Part shown: piece by piece, positions 13,359 to 16,928 of the stretch
How the letters are laid out: the number at the start of each line of letters is the position of its first letter
How positions within the stretch are numbered: the stretch's first letter is position 1
Source: Gammaproteobacteria bacterium
GTDB lineage: Bacteria; Pseudomonadota; Gammaproteobacteria; Chromatiales; Chromatiaceae
Length of the DNA stretch: 16,928 nucleotides
Assembly (NCBI GenBank): GCA_013041975.1
Contig: JABDQZ010000009.1
Location: 1 to 16,928, forward strand
Direction: 5' to 3'
Translations under genes and position numbers: made by a program
The notes under the pieces: generated by a model
The model's database searches: none
The model's input: the letters and a program-made list of their open reading frames with translations, nothing else
What the model was told of the DNA's origin: nothing

Positions 13359-13412
13359 ATCAGGGATATGCTGTAACCCGTTCAGTCTATCGAAAATTTT
13401 TTGAGGTAAACC

Positions 13413-13757
13413 ATGGTTAAAAAGAAAGCGGCGTCTAAAAAAACAGCCAGCAAGAAAGCCACAACGAAAAAAGCTGTCACCAAAAAGTCTACGGCAAAAA
13501 AAGCCGTTACAAAAACGGCAGCAAGCAAAAAGAAAGCAACCAGCAAGAAAGCCGTCAGCAAGAAAAAGACGTCCGCTAAAAAATCACCAGCAGTAACCTA
13601 CATTAACAATGAACAACGTTACCTTATGGTTCAGGAAGCGGCTTATCATTTGTCTGAAAAACAAAATTTTGAACCAGGAAAGGATATGGATAACTGGTTG
13701 TTTGCGGAAATGGAAATTGAAGCTTTGATGAAGAAGAAAAACATCAAGGTTAAATAA
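13413..13757 (+). CDS. Histone H1-like lysine/alanine-rich protein with a DUF2934-like C-terminal domain
   Basis: This 114-residue protein is preceded by a good SD (GAGG, 6 nt from ATG). Residues 1-60 are a low-complexity basic tail built from KKA/KKT/SKK repeats (MVKKKAASKKTASKKATTKK and on), like bacterial histone H1-type nucleoid proteins and AlgP-type tails. Residues about 66-107 (EQRYLMVQEAAYHLSEKQNF, then EPGKDMDNWLFAEMEIEALM) fit the DUF2934 pattern of an A-Y-x-L helix and W-x-x-A-E-x-E-I. A role in nucleic-acid binding or nucleoid organisation is inferred from charge. It is flanked by a convergent-side GIY-YIG gene and ppdK, with no obvious operon. Confidence 0.8.
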   Translation: MVKKKAASKKTASKKATTKKAVTKKSTAKKAVTKTAASKKKATSKKAVSKKKTSAKKSPAVTYINNEQRYLMVQEAAYHLSEKQNFEPGKDMDNWLFAEMEIEALMKKKNIKVK

Positions 13758-13768
13758 AAGGTTAAAAT

Positions 13769-13867
13769 GGAGAGAAGTATTTAAGGCTTGAACCACTTCT
13801 CACAACTCTCTCCTTAAGGCGAGGGAGCTACAGCACATAACGATCGCTTTATTTTCTAATAAGCGAT
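13769..13867 (+). other. Inverted repeats between the H1-like gene and ppdK
   Basis: GAGAAGT (13772-13778) can pair with ACTTCTC (13795-13801), and GGAGAG (13769-13774) with CTCTCC (13808-13813). Neither has a T-tract, so termination is doubtful. A second hairpin, ATCGCTT/AAGCGAT (13843-13849 with 13861-13867), lies in the ppdK leader. TATAAT at 13884-13889 is too close to the ATG and lacks a -35, so I do not call a promoter. Confidence 0.3.
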
Positions 13868-13904
13868 AAAGGTATTCTTTATTTATAATTTCGGGGAAAT
13901 TTCT

Positions 13905-16673
13905 ATGACTGACACTCATCAATGGGTCTATGCGTTTACAGAAGGTGATGGCAAAAATAAAAAACTGCTGGGAGGCAAGGGCGCAAACCTGTGTGAGATG
14001 ACCCAGATTGGACTGAATGTGCCACCTGGGTTTGTAATTACCACAGAGGCCTGTCTGCATTATCTTGATGCTGAAAACAACGCGGTGCCGGCAGACATGA
14101 TGCAGCAGGTGCGTGAGCAGATGAAAACGGTTGAAGAACTGACTGGTAAAGGGTTCGGTGATCCCGAAAATCCACTGCTGGTATCAGTACGTTCAGGTTC
14201 GGCTTTGTCCATGCCCGGTATGATGGATACGATTCTCAATCTTGGTCTGAATGAAGAAACGCTCAGAGGCGAAATTGAACAGACCGGTGACGAGCGTTTT
14301 GGCTATGATGCCTACCGCCGTTTCATTCAGCTGTTTGGCAAGGTTGCCATGAACGTGCCGGATGAAATTTTTGATGCAGAATTTGAGGCTGTAAAACAGG
14401 CAGCCAACATCAGCGAAGATGTAGGATTGTCTGCTGAAAATCTCAAAGAAATCAGTGAACGTTTCCTGACCGTGTTTCAGGATCATACCGGTCGAGCTTT
14501 CCCACAGGATCCTTATGAGCAACTGGAGATTTCTATCAAGGCAGTCTTCAACTCATGGATGGGTAAGCGAGCAGTAGATTACCGCCGAGAATTTGGTATT
14601 ACGTCGGATATGGCCAATGGTACAGCGGTAAATATCTGCACCATGGTATTTGGTAACCGAGGCAATGACTCAGCTACGGGTGTTGCCTTCACCCGTAACC
14701 CTGGAACTGGAGAAAACAAGCTCTATGGTGAATACCTGGTGAATGCGCAGGGTGAAGATGTGGTTGCCGGTATCCGTACACCAAAGGCAATCGATAAGCT
14801 CACTGATGAAATGCCGGAAATGGCAAGGCAGCTTGCAGAATTACGTGATCGGCTGGAAAGTCATTATCACGAAGTTCAGGATTTTGAGTTCACCATCGAA
14901 CGAGGCACCTTGTATTGTCTGCAGACCCGCAATGGTAAAATGAATGCGGTCGCGATGGTGCGGACTTCTGTCGAAATGGTTGAAGAAGGCCTGATAGACA
15001 AGAAACAGGCGCTTCTGAGAATCGACCCGACCCATCTTGAACAAATGCTATATCCCCGCCTGGATCAGAACGTAACTGTTGAGCCATTGGCCCAGGGATT
15101 ACCGGCTTCGCCGGGAGCCGCCGCCGGTCGCGCGGTTTTCGATGCAGACCGGGCAGTGTTACAGGGCAAGGAAAGAGGTGAGGCTGTCATTCTGGTGCGT
15201 GAAGAAACCAAGCCGGAAGATATCCATGGCTTTTTCGCAGCACAGGGTATTCTTACCAGCCGTGGTGGCAAGACATCACATGCGGCCGTCGTAGCCAGGG
15301 GCATGGGCAAGCCCTGTGTTGCCGGTGCTGAAGGTATTCATGTTGATGTGCAGCGTCGTGAAGCCATTGTGGGTGGGCAGATTATTAAAGAAGGTGATGT
15401 AATCACTATTGATGGTTCCAATGGTAATGTTTACCTGGGTAAAGTGCCCATGGTCGAACCAGAATTTACCACTGAACTCAACCGTGTTCTGGACTGGGCA
15501 GACGATGTTGCCTACCTGCGTGTTATGGCCAATGCCGATACACCGACTGATGCCGCAAGAGCCCTGAAATTTGGTGCCAAGGGTATAGGTCTGTGTCGTA
15601 CTGAACGCATGTTTAATGCCGTAGACCGTTTGCCCATTGTTATCGAAATGATCGTCGCAGAGACTCTGGAGCAGCGTCAGGCAGCTCTCGATAAACTGTT
15701 ACCTATACAACGTGGCGATTTCCGTATGTTGTTTGAAACCATGGCGCCGCGTCCAGTGACCATACGTCTGCTTGACCCGCCGATTCATGAATTCCTGCCG
15801 ACGGAACGTCAGTTAATGGATGATATTGATCAGCTGGAGCATTTACGTGATTCAGTGAAAGGCATGGAAGTGTTGAATTCATCGGTATCGCTACTGCATC
15901 TTGCTCCCGGCACTGAATTCAACCCGGCAGCCAGCAGGGAACTGGTCAGTCTTGAACTGGTCGAACAGGCTATCAAAACCAAGCAGGTGATGCTCAACAA
16001 GGTAAGAGTACTGACCGAGGTCAACCCGATGCTGGGCCATCGTGGCGTGCGCCTGGGTATTACTTTCCCTGAAATCTATGGTATGCAGCTACGCGCAATT
16101 CTCGAAGCCGAAGCGGAATGTGCCAGCAAGGGTATGGAAGTGCATCCACAGATGATGGTTCCGCAGGTTTGTACTGCGCAGGAGCTTAAAGTCGTGAAGA
16201 AAATGATGGATGAAATCAAGGCTGACGTGGAAGCTAAAACGGGTCATCAGTTGAACTGTCGTTTTGGCACCATGATCGAGGTCGTGCGCGCCTGTATGCG
16301 TGCTGATTCCCTGGCAGAAGAAGCCGAGTTTTTCTCATTTGGTACCAATGACCTGACCCAGGCGACTTTCTCGTTTTCGCGTGAAGATGCCGAGAACAAG
16401 TTCCTGCCCATGTATAACCAGAACCAGATCCTGCATGACAATCCGTTTGAGGTGCTGGATGAGAAAGGTGTGGGTAAATTAATGAAACTGGCCGTGGAGT
16501 GGGGCAGAGACATCAAGCCAAAAATGTCTTTTGGCATCTGTGGAGAACATGGCGGGCACCCGCAATCGATTGAATTTTGCCACCGTGCCGGTTTGAACTA
16601 TGTGTCCTGTTCCGGACCACGCGTGCCGGTTGCCAGGCTGGCAGCCGCGCATGCGGCTTTGCTGAATGAATGA
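13905..16673 (+). CDS. ppdK: Pyruvate, phosphate dikinase
   Basis: PPDK interconverts pyruvate, ATP and phosphate with phosphoenolpyruvate, AMP and pyrophosphate. The 922-residue protein has all domains. The N-terminal nucleotide-binding part carries KLLGGKGANLCEMTQIG (20-36), VSVRSGSALSMPGMMDT (93-109) and FTRNPGTGE (262-270). The central swivelling phosphohistidine domain has GGKTSHAAVVARGMGKPCV (454-472; H459 is the catalytic histidine, T457 the residue targeted by regulatory kinases). The C-terminal PEP/pyruvate barrel has LCRTERMF, NPMLGHRGVRLG, FGTNDLTQ and FGICGEHGG with C879. TSHAAVV and GTNDLTQ separate it from PEP synthase. A GGGGA lies 7 nt before ATG 13905. It appears to be a single-gene unit. 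Confidence 0.97.
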   Translation: MTDTHQWVYAFTEGDGKNKKLLGGKGANLCEMTQIGLNVPPGFVITTEACLHYLDAENNAVPADMMQQVREQMKTVEELTGKGFGDPENPLLVSVRSGSALSMPGMMDTILNLGLNEETLRGEIEQTGDERFGYDAYRRFIQLFGKVAMNVPDEIFDAEFEAVKQAANISEDVGLSAENLKEISERFLTVFQDHTGRAFPQDPYEQLEISIKAVFNSWMGKRAVDYRREFGITSDMANGTAVNICTMVFGNRGNDSATGVAFTRNPGTGENKLYGEYLVNAQGEDVVAGIRTPKAIDKLTDEMPEMARQLAELRDRLESHYHEVQDFEFTIERGTLYCLQTRNGKMNAVAMVRTSVEMVEEGLIDKKQALLRIDPTHLEQMLYPRLDQNVTVEPLAQGLPASPGAAAGRAVFDADRAVLQGKERGEAVILVREETKPEDIHGFFAAQGILTSRGGKTSHAAVVARGMGKPCVAGAEGIHVDVQRREAIVGGQIIKEGDVITIDGSNGNVYLGKVPMVEPEFTTELNRVLDWADDVAYLRVMANADTPTDAARALKFGAKGIGLCRTERMFNAVDRLPIVIEMIVAETLEQRQAALDKLLPIQRGDFRMLFETMAPRPVTIRLLDPPIHEFLPTERQLMDDIDQLEHLRDSVKGMEVLNSSVSLLHLAPGTEFNPAASRELVSLELVEQAIKTKQVMLNKVRVLTEVNPMLGHRGVRLGITFPEIYGMQLRAILEAEAECASKGMEVHPQMMVPQVCTAQELKVVKKMMDEIKADVEAKTGHQLNCRFGTMIEVVRACMRADSLAEEAEFFSFGTNDLTQATFSFSREDAENKFLPMYNQNQILHDNPFEVLDEKGVGKLMKLAVEWGRDIKPKMSFGICGEHGGHPQSIEFCHRAGLNYVSCSGPRVPVARLAAAHAALLNE

Positions 16674-16696
16674 TATCAGTATTGACTAGGGAGATG

Positions 16697-16727
16697 CCGT
16701 TGAAGTAATCCTCGATTACTTCAACGG
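16697..16727. terminator. Strong hairpin between convergent ppdK and the Sel1-repeat gene
   Basis: A perfect 13-bp stem CCGTTGAAGTAAT/ATTACTTCAACGG encloses loop CCTCG, 23 nt after the ppdK stop. Only a weak GGGTTT follows, so it is a poor classical terminator, but it is well placed to end or protect ppdK mRNA. The stop codon of the minus-strand gene lies in the right arm. Confidence 0.5.
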
Positions 16728-16928
16728 GGTTTCAAACGCTGTTTATAATTCTGGTAACGTCTTTTTGCGTCTTCCATCTGTTGTCTGGATATTTTGTTAG
16801 ACAGTTCGTGCAGAGAATCTGAAGCGAGTTTGTAACCCTTGTCGAGTGCCAGCGTGAACCAGGCCCAGGCTTCTGCATAATCCTGCCTTACCCCCTGACC
16901 CTTGTAGTACATTTCAGCTACCATGAAT
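16721..16928 (-). CDS. Sel1-repeat (TPR-like) protein, C-terminal fragment
   Basis: A minus-strand gene enters from the right edge; the frame stays open past the last base, so the ATG at 16924 is internal. The visible part holds most of one Sel1 repeat, MYYKGQGVRQDYAEAWAWFTLALDKG, matching the family pattern of Y-x-G-x-G-V-x-x-D-Y-x-x-A followed by W-x-x-x-A. It ends with a basic helical tail (SRQQMEDAKRRYQNYKQRLKPR). Sel1 repeats form alpha-solenoids for protein-protein contacts and are common in secreted or envelope proteins. Signal peptide and partners cannot be judged. The stop codon is embedded in the shared hairpin at 16697-16727. Confidence 0.82.
   Translation of the reverse strand, partial: FMVAEMYYKGQGVRQDYAEAWAWFTLALDKGYKLASDSLHELSNKISRQQMEDAKRRYQNYKQRLKPR

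Noticed and set aside
13905..16673. Phosphoenolpyruvate synthase
   Set aside because: Domain order and the GGKTSHAAVVARGMGKPCV and GICGEHGG motifs match pyruvate phosphate dikinase.

Overview
The window reads as chromosomal DNA of a gammaproteobacterium of moderate GC content. The evidence is a monofunctional hisB followed by hisH, hisA, hisF and a stand-alone hisE running directly into tatABC, together with a HipB-like regulator, moaA, a UPF0213-type GIY-YIG protein and pyruvate phosphate dikinase. I cannot name a genus.

Layout. 1-294: end of a phosphohexomutase gene. 298-1090: a compact minus-strand region holding two related small RNA genes (about 306-434 and 929-1057). Each has a -10 box, five GGA motifs (several in hairpin loops), a GTCGC/GCGAC closing helix and an intrinsic terminator, so they look like CsrB/RsmY-type sponges of CsrA/RsmA. 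Between them lie a 78-codon HipB-like HTH gene and a cluster of tandem hairpins (485-669). 1091-1389: AT-rich intergenic DNA with a structured leader before dtd. 1390-1827: dtd. 1909-4248: a receiver-TPR protein and a short histidine kinase-like protein with no sensor domain, forming a two-gene two-component unit. 4314-7473: hisB-hisH-hisA-hisF-hisE, without hisI. A perfect 25-bp inverted-repeat pair sits between hisH and hisA and separates the only good hisA ribosome-binding site from its start codon. 7529-9376: tatA-tatB-tatC; TatC carries an acidic tail of about 160 residues that ends in a FimV-C-terminus-like segment. 9468-11321: a secreted thioredoxin-fold DUF255/YyaL-type protein. 11308-11682 (minus): pentapeptide repeat protein. 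11877-12866: moaA with a TTG start, then a strong terminator and another GGA-hairpin repeat. 13035-13358 (minus): GIY-YIG protein. 13413-13757: histone H1-like lysine-rich protein with a DUF2934-like domain. 13905-16673: ppdK. 16721 to the end (minus): C-terminal part of a Sel1-repeat protein.

How they work together. The his genes supply steps 2 and 5-7 of histidine biosynthesis. tatABC forms the twin-arginine protein export machine. The strongest candidates for something new are the twin sRNA locus with an HTH gene that seems to depend on terminator read-through, the hairpin-bridged Shine-Dalgarno of hisA, and the tailed TatC.
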